Virus record (IMG/VR): IMGVR_UViG_3300043539_001111
Location: 1 to 64,000 of that record
From: a virus
Reading direction: 5' to 3' (one strand)
Length of the DNA: 64,000 nucleotides
Below, one piece after another: positions 24,894 through 30,669 of the stretch. How positions within the stretch are numbered: position 1 is the stretch's first letter; each line of letters begins with the position of its first letter. Under the pieces are notes generated by a model that was given only the letters and a program-made list of their open reading frames with translations, was not told the DNA's origin and did no database searches. Position numbers and translations under genes: made by a program.

Positions 24894-25091
24894 AAAAGTT
24901 TAACAACCGGGGTGTCCATACTCTAAAAAACTAATGGACTAGTCGTGTTGATAGGGGTGACCTCCCAACAGTAGCACCGTAGTAATACGGTAAAGGATAG
25001 ATAAGGACTGGTACGCCGGTGAGGAACACGACCAATTCCGGAATTCCCATTGTAGCCCGCTACGACCCGAGGGCGGGGTTGTTAAACTTTT
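24894..25091 (+). ncRNA. Novel structured RNA closed by a 15-bp helix
   Basis: The first and last 15 nt pair perfectly (AAAAGTTTAACAACC with GGTTGTTAAACTTTT) and are followed by a T-run, so the closing helix can also act as the terminator. Inside are GTCCAT/ATGGAC, TCGTGTT/AACACGA (7 bp), ACCGTA-GTAA-TACGGT with a GNRA loop, CCTC/GAGG stacked on the second helix, the palindrome AATTCCGGAATT, and GCCC/GGGC. No ORF fits. I do not recognise the class. It lies downstream of tRNA-Trp on one transcript. Confidence 0.65.
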
Positions 25092-25113
25092 TTTAATAAT
25101 AAATCTTACCAAT

Positions 25114-25431
25114 ATGAAAAATACAATAGATAGAAGAATGTTGGATGTGGATATCACACCAATAACTTTATCAAAAATTAAATCTCAGGGATTAACACCA
25201 TATTATTATGATGAAAATACTGATATTGTTGAATTAACAGGACCAATTAAAGGGAAGACATATAATACAAAACCAAAAGAAGTGTTTTTATTAACTCCGG
25301 ATGAGTATGATAAAATTAAAAAATTATCAGACAATATTAAGGAAATGATTGAACTTAAATTAAAACAAATTAAGTTATACAAACAATATATTCCAGCGGT
25401 TATGGGAGAAATTATAAAAAAAAATAATTAA
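25114..25431 (+). CDS. Hypothetical protein, 105 aa
   Basis: Not recognised. A basic soluble protein ending in a long amphipathic helix (EMIELKLKQIKLYKQYIP). The middle has a LTGPIKGKTYNTKPKEVFLL strand region. It begins 22 nt after the structured RNA. No promoter box directly upstream; it may be read through from the tRNA-Trp unit. Confidence 0.6.
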   Translation: MKNTIDRRMLDVDITPITLSKIKSQGLTPYYYDENTDIVELTGPIKGKTYNTKPKEVFLLTPDEYDKIKKLSDNIKEMIELKLKQIKLYKQYIPAVMGEIIKKNN

Positions 25432-25434
25432 TAC

Positions 25435-25464
25435 TTGACACTTTTTAAAAAAGGACTATATTTA
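25435..25464 (+). promoter_or_regulatory. Near-consensus promoter of second leader unit
   Basis: TTG at 25435-25437, 19-nt spacer, TATATTTA (one mismatch to TAnnTTTG) at 25457-25464. Confidence 0.5.
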
Positions 25465-25488
25465 TTAGAAATTACAATAACACAGAAA

Positions 25489-25563
25489 ATGCAAACTTTA
25501 AATACATTATTACTTACAATAGGCGCGGAGGGTAGAGATACAACTCGGTCGGAGATGGTATGA
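25489..25563 (+). CDS. Leader peptide of second attenuator-like unit, 24 aa
   Basis: A 24-codon frame (MQTLNTLLLTIGAEGRD...) between a promoter and a terminator. Its last codons contain GGAGATGG (25551-25558), which can pair with CCATCTCC, the 5' arm of the terminator, exactly the antiterminator layout seen at 21,1xx. The RNA between is G-rich. Downstream is the promoter of tRNA operon 2. Confidence 0.45.
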   Translation: MQTLNTLLLTIGAEGRDTTRSEMV

Positions 25564-25599
25564 TGTATTGTTAAGTAACATAATAATAATAGATTAAGT

Positions 25600-25630
25600 C
25601 CATCTCCAAAAGAGATGGATTTTTTTTTAT
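25600..25630 (+). terminator. Intrinsic terminator of second leader unit
   Basis: TCCATCTC and GAGATGGA form an 8-bp stem with a CAAAA loop and T9. The loop is the same as in the first leader unit. Confidence 0.88.
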
Positions 25631-25638
25631 AAAAAAGT

Positions 25639-25668
25639 TTGGTATAATGAAATAAAGTATTATCTTTG
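25639..25668 (+). promoter_or_regulatory. Promoter of tRNA operon 2
   Basis: TTG at 25639-25641, 19-nt spacer, TATCTTTG at 25661-25668. The leader contains TTGAAATATTGGTAA as in operon 1. Confidence 0.85.
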
Positions 25669-25715
25669 TACCATCAAAAAGAAACAAGTTAATTGAAATA
25701 TTGGTAATATAAAAC

Positions 25716-25787
25716 GGCCCTATCGTCTATCGGTTAGGACATTTGGTTTTCATCCAAAAAAGTCGGGTTCGACTCCCGGTGGGGCTA
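25716..25787 (+). tRNA. tRNA-Glu(TTC)
   Basis: Acceptor GGCCCTA/TGGGGCT with G-U pairs, anticodon stem TTTGG/CCAAA, loop TTTTCAT with anticodon TTC, T-loop TTCGACT. Confidence 0.9.
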
Positions 25788-25792
25788 CAATT

Positions 25793-25864
25793 GGGGATAT
25801 AGTATAACGGCTATTACAATGGTTTTGCAAATCGTAAATTAGGGTTCGATTCCCTATATCTCCA
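25793..25864 (+). tRNA. tRNA-Ala(TGC)
   Basis: Acceptor GGGGATA/TATCTCC, anticodon loop TTTGCAA with anticodon TGC, T-loop TTCGATT. The usual G3-U70 Ala identity pair is absent; a G-U is at position 4. Confidence 0.82.
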
Positions 25865-25868
25865 CAAA

Positions 25869-25940
25869 GGTCTATTCGTTCAACGGCTAGGATGCTACCC
25901 TGTCACGGTAGAGATGAGAGTTCGATTCTCTCATAGACCG
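25869..25940 (+). tRNA. tRNA-Asp(GTC)
   Basis: Acceptor GGTCTAT/ATAGACC, anticodon stem CTACC/GGTAG, loop CTGTCAC with anticodon GTC, T-loop TTCGATT, discriminator G. Confidence 0.92.
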
Positions 25941-25944
25941 CAAA

Positions 25945-25988
25945 CCATAGGATTAATTACCCTATGACTGTCAGGTTCGAAACTGACG
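25945..25988 (+). other. Hairpin plus isolated T-arm-like hairpin
   Basis: CATAGG/CCTATG hairpin followed by GTCAG-GTTCGAAA-CTGAC, which has the sequence of a tRNA T-arm with no tRNA around it. Confidence 0.4.
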
Positions 25989-25990
25989 AT

Positions 25991-26102
25991 TGATTATGGT
26001 GTAATGGTGCACAGAGGAACGGAGTAGGAATACGAAAAGCATTGGGCTTTCGTCGGTTCTGAAAGGGGACTCAGGATTAAGGTTCGAGTCCTTATTAATC
26101 AG
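25991..26102 (+). ncRNA. tRNA-like RNA with large insert in place of anticodon arm
   Basis: 112 nt. The ends form an acceptor-like stem TGATTA/TAATCA. There is a tRNA D-arm (GGTGTAATGGTGCAC) and a T-arm (TAAGG-TTCGAGT-CCTTA). Where the anticodon arm should be, there is a 40-50 nt insert with AGGAAC..GTTCT enclosing CGAAA(A)GC/GCTTTCG. No normal 7-nt anticodon loop is evident. It could be an intron-bearing tRNA or a tRNA mimic. Confidence 0.45.
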
Positions 26103-26109
26103 CAACATC

Positions 26110-26180
26110 GCGAGGGGGAGGTATAGTATCTCATTGGTCTCATAAGCCAATCAAAGCAGGAGCGTTACCTGCCCTACGCT
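26110..26180 (+). tRNA. tRNA-Met(CAT)
   Basis: Acceptor GCGAGGG/CCTACGC with one A-A mismatch, D-stem GAG/CTC, anticodon stem TTGGT/GCCAA, loop CTCATAA with anticodon CAT. T-stem GCAGG/CCTGC has an unusual AGCGTTA loop. Confidence 0.75.
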
Positions 26181-26203
26181 ACTAATTTAATAACTAAATC
26201 CGT

Positions 26204-26374
26204 ATGGCTACAGCAGCAAAAAGGTCAAGACAATCAAGAGCACTTGATATGTTACAGAACCAATTGAAAAGTGGTGTGAAAACACAAAAGGGTACAAGGG
26301 ACGTAAAAGTTCCATTAACAGATTCTGACAAGAAAAGAATCGAAAAAGAGATGGGGATTCTCCAATCTAGATAA
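26204..26374 (+). CDS. Small basic protein, 56 aa
   Basis: Not recognised by function. A 56-codon gene within the tRNA operon; basic N-terminus (MATAAKRSRQSRALDMLQNQ), a Thr/Lys middle and a helical end (SDKKRIEKEMGILQSR). Its codon use is like other genes here. It looks like a small nucleic-acid-binding protein and is read from the operon promoter. Confidence 0.65.
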   Translation: MATAAKRSRQSRALDMLQNQLKSGVKTQKGTRDVKVPLTDSDKKRIEKEMGILQSR

Positions 26375-26456
26375 TGAAAAAGTGTCTCGGTACGCTCTGA
26401 CGAAAGTTAACGACGAGGTCCCGGTAGACAGAACGCGTCTGATTCTACCCAAATCT
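26375..26456 (+). other. Structured spacer
   Basis: GGTAGA/TCTACC with an inner AGAC/GTCT, in the spacer before tRNA-Gly. Confidence 0.35.
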
Positions 26457-26528
26457 GCGAATATCGTATAGTGGTTATTACTCCATCCTTCCAAGTTGGA
26501 GACGAGAGTTCGATTCTCTCTATTCGCT
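26457..26528 (+). tRNA. tRNA-Gly(TCC)
   Basis: Acceptor GCGAATA/TATTCGC, anticodon loop CTTCCAA with anticodon TCC, T-loop TTCGATT. One mismatch in the anticodon stem. Confidence 0.87.
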
Positions 26529-26535
26529 CAAAATT

Positions 26536-26607
26536 GCCTTCATAGTTCAAGGGATAGAATAAGACACTTCTAATGTTTTGATATAGGTTCGAGTCCTATT
26601 GAGGGTA
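26536..26607 (+). tRNA. tRNA-Arg(TCT)
   Basis: Acceptor GCCTTCA/TGAGGGT, anticodon stem AGACA/TGTTT, loop CTTCTAA with anticodon TCT, T-loop TTCGAGT. Confidence 0.88.
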
Positions 26608-26615
26608 CAACAATT

Positions 26616-26688
26616 GCTCTAGTGGTGGAACGGTATACACACTTGTCTTAGGAACAAGGTTTTGAGGGTTCGAATCCCTCCTTGAGTA
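26616..26688 (+). tRNA. tRNA-Leu(TAG), short variable loop
   Basis: Acceptor GCTCTAG/CTTGAGT, Leu-type D-arm, anticodon stem CTTGT/ACAAG, loop CTTAGGA with anticodon TAG, T-loop TTCGAAT. Only about 5 nt of variable region; bacterial Leu tRNAs have a long arm. Confidence 0.82.
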
Positions 26689-26695
26689 CAATACA

Positions 26696-26797
26696 TTATC
26701 ATAACTCGGTGTGATACACCGCCAACTACCTCCTTAAACAACGTGGGAACTGCGGTTCTCCCAATGTGGCCGAAGTGATGATGTTAAAAAATGATAA
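26696..26797 (+). other. Structured spacer competing with next tRNA-like RNA
   Basis: TTATCAT (26696-26702) can pair with ATGATAA (26791-26797), which is also the 5' acceptor strand of the next element. Inside are CGGTGT/ACACCG and TGGGA/TCCCA hairpins. Confidence 0.4.
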
Positions 26798-26947
26798 CTG
26801 TGGTGGAATTGGTATACACGGGGGTCTAGTCCAATATGATTGGTTGAGAGTGAACTTCTCAATCTCTTGCTCACGGACGGAAACTGCCGGAGAAAACACA
26901 GCAAGAAGTGTTATATCCTTACAGGTTCGAGTCCTGTTGGTTATCAG
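26792..26947 (+). ncRNA. tRNA-like RNA with about 85-nt structured insert
   Basis: 156 nt. Acceptor TGATAAC/GTTATCA (7 bp), a Leu-type D-arm (GTGGTGGAATTGGTATACACG) and T-arm ACAGG-TTCGAGT-CCTGT are intact. Between them are hairpins CCAAT/ATTGG, TTGAGA/TCTCAA and TCTTGC/GCAAGA (enclosing CGG/CCG) instead of a plain anticodon arm. TATACAC/GTGTTATA may close the insert. It is too short for a group I intron. It could be a tRNA-Leu with an unknown intron or a tRNA-like regulatory RNA. Confidence 0.5.
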
Positions 26948-26998
26948 TAGTTTAAGAGACAGAGTTGACTTCTACTTAAAAAAAATACTCTGCGACAG

Positions 26999-27081
26999 GC
27001 TGGTGTCGCATAGAGGTTGATTGCACCTGATTTGTAATCAGGAACCGAAAGGTCACGTTGGTTCGAATCCAATCACCAGCT
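26999..27081 (+). tRNA. tRNA-Thr(TGT), with extra variable hairpin
   Basis: Acceptor GCTGGTG/CACCAGC, anticodon stem CCTGA/TCAGG, loop TTTGTAA with anticodon TGT, T-stem GTTGG/CCAAT. The variable region holds a hairpin ACC-GAAA-GGT, not normal for tRNA-Thr. Confidence 0.85.
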
Positions 27082-27306
27082 CAGGTCATCCACTTTCGTT
27101 CTCTCCGTATGAGGGTATGGGTTCTTGGATGTAAAATGTAGAACTCGGACGGTTGAAATAGACCAAACGATAATACGGCCTTTTTACAAATTTTTGTGCG
27201 GACAAAAAATACGGGTTCTTCGGTGGGCACCGGGTTATTTCTCTTAAAATAACACAACTACTAAAAGTATGGACACATATGGGGAAACCGAACCCGTGTC
27301 CTATAT
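27082..27306 (+). ncRNA. Multi-helix structured RNA between tRNAs
   Basis: No ORF with support. TTTTTGT-GCGG-ACAAAAA hairpin (27191-27208), then a domain closed by ACGGGTTC (27211-27218) and GAACCCGT (27290-27297), with internal CGGT-GGGC-ACCG and GTTATTT/AAATAAC. GGACAC/GTGTCC is an alternative. Upstream CATCC/GGATG closes a smaller domain. Family not recognised. Confidence 0.5.
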
Positions 27307-27386
27307 AGTCGGGTGGCGGAATTGGATAGACGCGGCCCCGTCGAGGGGTTTAACCGGAATTACAGGTTCGAGTCCTGTCCTGACTA
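27307..27386 (+). tRNA. tRNA-like, Leu-type body, unclear anticodon
   Basis: Acceptor AGTCGGG/CCTGACT, Leu-like D-arm (GTGGCGGAATTGGATAGACGC), T-arm ACAGG-TTCGAGT-CCTGT. The anticodon arm CCCC-GTCGA-GGGG has a 5-nt loop; if opened, TCG sits in the loop but U33 is missing. A tRNA with a damaged or noncanonical anticodon arm. Confidence 0.5.
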
Positions 27387-27389
27387 CAA

Positions 27390-27600
27390 TTGAGTGAGAG
27401 ATACTCAATAGATTTGGCATCGTTTCTTAAACAATGATGTAGCTGACGCCTCAAACGGTTTTACAGAGGGGGTCTGTCGGAATAAAGGGAACTGACAACA
27501 TTCCCTCCGAGTAGTTGTTGACTTTTAAGCGGTAAGACGCGATGGGTTTTGAATAGGAAAACTGTGGACATCTACACCAAAATAATCTCATTGGTGGAAA
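27390..27600 (+). ncRNA. Structured RNA region before tRNA-Leu
   Basis: Hairpins TTGAGT/ACTCAA, CATCGTTT/AAAC(A)ATG within GGC/GCC, GGGA/TCCC within TCGGA/TCCGA, GTTTT/AAAAC within GATG/CATC, and CACC/GGTG follow one another. No supported ORF. Confidence 0.4.
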
Positions 27601-27603
27601 CAC

Positions 27604-27676
27604 ATCCTCGTGGTGAAACGGTAAACACAACAAGTTTAAGCCTTGTAAGCTGCAGGTTCGACTCCTGTCGGGGATA
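27604..27676 (+). tRNA. tRNA-Leu(TAA), short variable loop
   Basis: Acceptor ATCCTCG/CGGGGAT, anticodon stem ACAAG/CTTGT, loop TTTAAGC with anticodon TAA, T-loop TTCGACT. The variable region is about 5 nt, lacking the usual Leu long arm. Confidence 0.85.
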
Positions 27677-27742
27677 CTAATATTTACTAATATGAAAAAC
27701 CAACAACCAAACTCCACATAGTTTTAGCAGTTAGCTAAGATT

Positions 27743-27973
27743 ATGACTCAGAAATTGAGAATTTGGAGAGTAGTTCCCGTTTATAACGGTGTTCAGGCTC
27801 CCACTTTTTTCGTAGAAACTACGGAAGAGGGACGTGAGAAGGCAGAGGAATCTGCAATTAAACAAGCACGAATGAAATCGGGCTTAGGAAAGTTCAAACA
27901 ATGGAACTTTAGATTGGAGAAACTCTCTGTGAGGGTTGATAAATTTGGTAGGTATGTGAAACACCACCAATAG
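27743..27973 (+). CDS. Hypothetical protein, 76 aa
   Basis: Not recognised. A basic alpha/beta protein (starts MTQKLRIWRVVPVYNG; middle TTEEGREKAEESAIKQA) between two tRNAs. The strand-helix-strand plan resembles small phage proteins. It is transcribed with the tRNA operon. A hairpin ATGGGT/ACCCAT separates it from the next tRNA. Confidence 0.6.
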   Translation: MTQKLRIWRVVPVYNGVQAPTFFVETTEEGREKAEESAIKQARMKSGLGKFKQWNFRLEKLSVRVDKFGRYVKHHQ

Positions 27974-28012
27974 TTATTCAAGTGTTTATGGGTACACTAA
28001 AAACCCATAATT

Positions 28013-28087
28013 GGCCTCTTAACTCAGTCCGGTAAGAGTAGCTCGCTCATAACGAGAAGGTCACAGGTTCAAATCCTGTAGGGGCCA
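28013..28087 (+). tRNA. tRNA-Ile2(CAT), lysidine type
   Basis: Acceptor GGCCTCT/AGGGGCC, anticodon loop CTCATAA with anticodon CAT, T-stem ACAGG/CCTGT. The acceptor and D-arm resemble bacterial tRNA-Ile2, whose C34 is changed to lysidine; tRNA-Met is the alternative. Confidence 0.82.
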
Positions 28088-28088
28088 C

Positions 28089-28119
28089 AACAACCTTCAA
28101 GGAAACTTGGGGGTTTTTT
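28089..28119 (+). terminator. Terminator of tRNA operon 2
   Basis: AACC..CAAG-GAAA-CTTG..GGTT stem followed by T6. Confidence 0.75.
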
Positions 28120-28259
28120 ATTTACAACAAAACAAATCATCCTTATATTTATTAATGAAACCTTGTTGCTGAGGTTCTCGTGTCCACAGAGGCATTTGAG
28201 TTGGAATTGATACCAACGAAGAGAAGTTCAATAAACATAAAAAATAAAATAAGGAAATT

Positions 28260-29132
28260 ATGTATTACCAAACAAAAACAGGTATGCCTTGTGCGTACAT
28301 CACAAAAGACAAAAAACGTCTTAAACAATTTGGACAAACTGTCTATCTTAAAAATGGGGATGAATTCGAACTAGAATTATTTAACCCAACATCAAACACA
28401 ATATTAGCAAAAATAAAACTTGACGGAAATTATATTGCCGGAGGAGGAATTGTACTTAAACCAGGACAACGTGTATATCTTGAGAGATATCTTAATGAAG
28501 CTCGTAAGTTTAAGTTTGAAACTTATGAGGTTGACGGAACATCAAACGAGGTATTGGACGCCATCGCCGGAAATGGGGATGTTGTTATTGACTTCTTTGA
28601 TGAATATAAACAACCGGTGTGGAATAACCCAATAACGTATTATGGTGGTTCATTTGGGGGCCCAAATTATGTTTCAGGGAATCCGTCATTTACTACTAAC
28701 ACAAATTATGTAAATGGTATTACAACAACCACAAATGGTAATGTATCATTTACATCATCAAGTAATACTGCGGGAGTTAATTTTAATACTACTTCAATAA
28801 GTAATACCTTTGCAGGACCAAACTTAAGAAGTGCGACTTCAAGATTAAAAAAATCTAAACCTAATTCTCGTAGTGAGGTTACTATGGATATGTTATCTAT
28901 GGACTCTATTGAAACCGGTAGAGTTGAAAAGGGGGGTTCATCTGACCAATCATTTCAAACAGTGAATAAAACTTTTAATCATCACACTTGTGCAAGTTCT
29001 GTATGGAAGATTCTACCTATGTCACAAAAGGTATATGAAAAACAAGACTTAAAAGTGTATTGTACTAACTGTGGAAAAAAAAGAAAAAAGGATTCCGATA
29101 AATTTTGTTCTTCTTGTGGGAACAAATTCTAA
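28260..29132 (+). CDS. Zinc-ribbon protein with beta N-terminal domain
   Basis: 290 aa. The C-terminus is a zinc ribbon: YCTNCGKKRKK then KFCSSCGNKF, two CxxC knuckles. The first 110 residues are beta-rich with LELFNPTSNTILAKIKLDG and LKPGQRVYLERYL, followed by a Gly/Asn/Thr-rich linker. The mix of a beta sandwich, low-complexity linker and zinc ribbon suggests a virion or adaptor protein. The roughly 120-nt leader holds only a TATTTATT motif. No exact family recognised. Confidence 0.65.
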   Translation: MYYQTKTGMPCAYITKDKKRLKQFGQTVYLKNGDEFELELFNPTSNTILAKIKLDGNYIAGGGIVLKPGQRVYLERYLNEARKFKFETYEVDGTSNEVLDAIAGNGDVVIDFFDEYKQPVWNNPITYYGGSFGGPNYVSGNPSFTTNTNYVNGITTTTNGNVSFTSSSNTAGVNFNTTSISNTFAGPNLRSATSRLKKSKPNSRSEVTMDMLSMDSIETGRVEKGGSSDQSFQTVNKTFNHHTCASSVWKILPMSQKVYEKQDLKVYCTNCGKKRKKDSDKFCSSCGNKF

Positions 29133-29161
29133 AAAATAAACAAATAACAAGGTTTCAAATT

Positions 29162-29194
29162 AAATCCATCATTTTTTCGTGATGGATTTTTTTA
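29162..29194 (+). terminator. Intrinsic terminator
   Basis: AATCCATCA and TGATGGATT form a 9-bp stem with a T-rich loop, then T7. Confidence 0.85.
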
Positions 29195-29209
29195 TATTAA
29201 AAATTTGAC

Positions 29210-29217
29210 TATCTTTG
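29210..29217 (+). promoter_or_regulatory. -7 box TATCTTTG
   Basis: TATCTTTG before the deoxyribonucleotidase gene. The -33 position reads TTT instead of TTG. Confidence 0.5.
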
Positions 29218-29235
29218 TAAAAAAATATATAAAGT

Positions 29236-29709
29236 ATGAAAAGGATTTTTATTGATATGGATGGTGTGTTGGTCGATTTAGGTGCGGAATTCGATAAATG
29301 GTTCGATGAACATCCAAATTTAGTTCACAAGTATAAACATAGTCCAGACCATATTCCGGGTATTTTTAGAGACCCTAAACCATATGATGGTGCTATTGAA
29401 GCAATCAATAAGTTGGTTGAGAGTGGTAAGTATGAATTATTAATTGCTACTGCATCACCTTGGGGTAACCCATATGCCTCAACAGATAAGAGGTATTGGA
29501 TTGAAAAATATTTTGGTAGGTTGTTTCATAAGAAAATGGTAATAACTCACCGAAAAGATTTATTACTTGGTGATTATTTAATTGATGACAGAACGGCAAA
29601 TGGTGCCGGAGAGTTTACCGGTGAATTAATTCATTTCGGTTGGAATTATGAGAAAAAAGTTTGGAATGAATATCCTGATTGGGATAGTGTATTAAAAAAA
29701 TTATTATAA
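29236..29709 (+). CDS. 5'(3')-deoxyribonucleotidase (NT5C family)
   Basis: 157 aa HAD-fold enzyme that removes phosphate from deoxynucleoside monophosphates in the cytoplasm. Motif I FIDMDGVL gives D7 and D9; motif II is LIATAS near residue 76; motif IV is YLIDDRTANG near residue 116. The PF06941-type features (DPKPYDGAIEAI, HRKDLLLGDYLIDD) are complete. It is the first gene of a plus-strand operon that continues through RNA repair genes. It would trim dNMP pools during phage DNA synthesis. Confidence 0.88.
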   Translation: MKRIFIDMDGVLVDLGAEFDKWFDEHPNLVHKYKHSPDHIPGIFRDPKPYDGAIEAINKLVESGKYELLIATASPWGNPYASTDKRYWIEKYFGRLFHKKMVITHRKDLLLGDYLIDDRTANGAGEFTGELIHFGWNYEKKVWNEYPDWDSVLKKLL

Positions 29710-29710
29710 A

Positions 29711-30181
29711 ATGGAAAATAATGTAAAACCACCTTACCGTATCTATTTAGATGACGTAAGAACTCCAACGGGAGATAATTGGATTGTTGTAAGAAATTAC
29801 GATGAATTTGTTAGTGAAGTAAATAAAGTTGGGTTAGAAAATATTGATATAATATCTTTGGACCACGATTTGGGTGATACTGCAATGAAAGAGTATTTTG
29901 ATAATGTTTCTCCAAACTATACTTTGGATTATAACAATATTGAAGAAAAAACAGGATATGACGCTGCTAAATTCTTGGTTGCATTATTTCACAATACTAA
30001 TGAAGCTCGTTTTAATATGAGTAGAAGTGATAGAAAGGCGAATAAATTTGTATTTCCAATTGTATATGTTCATTCTGCAAACCCTATTGGGAGTGCGAAC
30101 ATTATGGGATATTTGAACAATTTTTATATGAACGAGGGTCAAGCACAAACTTGTGTTAGAGTCAGAATACCACACGTATAA
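29711..30181 (+). CDS. Cyclic-phosphate-processing receiver (cREC) domain protein
   Basis: 156 aa. It shows the receiver-like cREC pattern: RIYLDDVRTP at the start with D14 and D15, a WIVVRNYDEFV strand-helix, and ISLDHDLGD near residue 52, then TGYDAAKFLV. cREC domains are predicted to bind or process cyclic phosphate ends of damaged RNA. It starts 1 nt after the nucleotidase stop and overlaps the next start by one base. A helix-loop insert near residue 70-85 (VSPNYTLDY) is specific to this copy. Confidence 0.75.
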   Translation: MENNVKPPYRIYLDDVRTPTGDNWIVVRNYDEFVSEVNKVGLENIDIISLDHDLGDTAMKEYFDNVSPNYTLDYNNIEEKTGYDAAKFLVALFHNTNEARFNMSRSDRKANKFVFPIVYVHSANPIGSANIMGYLNNFYMNEGQAQTCVRVRIPHV

Positions 30182-30669
30182 TGAATATATTTTTCTTAGA
30201 TGAGAATCCTATATTGTCGGCACAATACCACGTAGATAAACACGTAGTGAAAATGATATTGGAAACTGCTCAGTTATTATGTTCGGTTCATCACGTAACC
30301 GACCAAGATACCGACCAAGTACCGTACAAGTTGTCACATAAGAATCACCCTTGTGCGGTATGGGCTCGTCAGAGTTTATCAAATTATTTGTACTTGTGTG
30401 AATTGGGATTGGAGTTGGGAAAAGAATATACCCACAGGTATGGTAAAAGACACAAATCAATAGATGTGATTAATTGGTGTATTATTAATAAACCAAACAT
30501 CCCGGACATTGGTTTCACTACTCCGGCGATGGCGATGCCGGATGAGTTTAAGGTAGATTCTGTTGTGGAATCTTATAGAAATTATTACATGGGTGCTAAA
30601 ATTAGTTTGGCGTCTTGGAAAAACAGAGAAAAACCTAAATGGTTTAATTATGAAAAAGAGTTAGTATGA
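30181..30669 (+). CDS. Conserved phage protein (DKHVVKMI...HKNHP family)
   Basis: 162 aa. Conserved blocks: YHVDKHVVKMILETAQLL, YKLSHKNHPCAVW, RYGKRHKS and a C-terminal W..REKPKWF. This family is common in large phages, and some copies are labelled pyrimidine-dimer glycosylase. The sequence is not close to T4 endonuclease V. The many His and the basic patches suggest a nuclease or nucleic-acid enzyme. It sits in the middle of the nucleotide/RNA operon with overlaps on both sides. Confidence 0.6.
   Translation: MNIFFLDENPILSAQYHVDKHVVKMILETAQLLCSVHHVTDQDTDQVPYKLSHKNHPCAVWARQSLSNYLYLCELGLELGKEYTHRYGKRHKSIDVINWCIINKPNIPDIGFTTPAMAMPDEFKVDSVVESYRNYYMGAKISLASWKNREKPKWFNYEKELV

Noticed and set aside
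24939-25157. A 72-codon minus-strand frame
   Set aside because: It lies opposite the 15-bp-closed structured RNA and looks like a shadow of its GC-rich helices.
26792-26947. A group I intron in tRNA-Leu
   Set aside because: The insert is only about 85 nt and lacks the conserved P3-P7 core; too small for a group I intron.
26766-27020. An 84-codon plus-strand frame and a minus-strand frame near 27,451
   Set aside because: They overlap tRNA-like and structured RNA elements; their proteins have no domain or normal composition.
30181-30669. Labelling this gene as T4 endonuclease V (pyrimidine-dimer glycosylase)
   Set aside because: Some relatives carry that label, but the sequence does not share the T4 enzyme's N-terminal Thr active site region, so I keep it as a conserved phage family.
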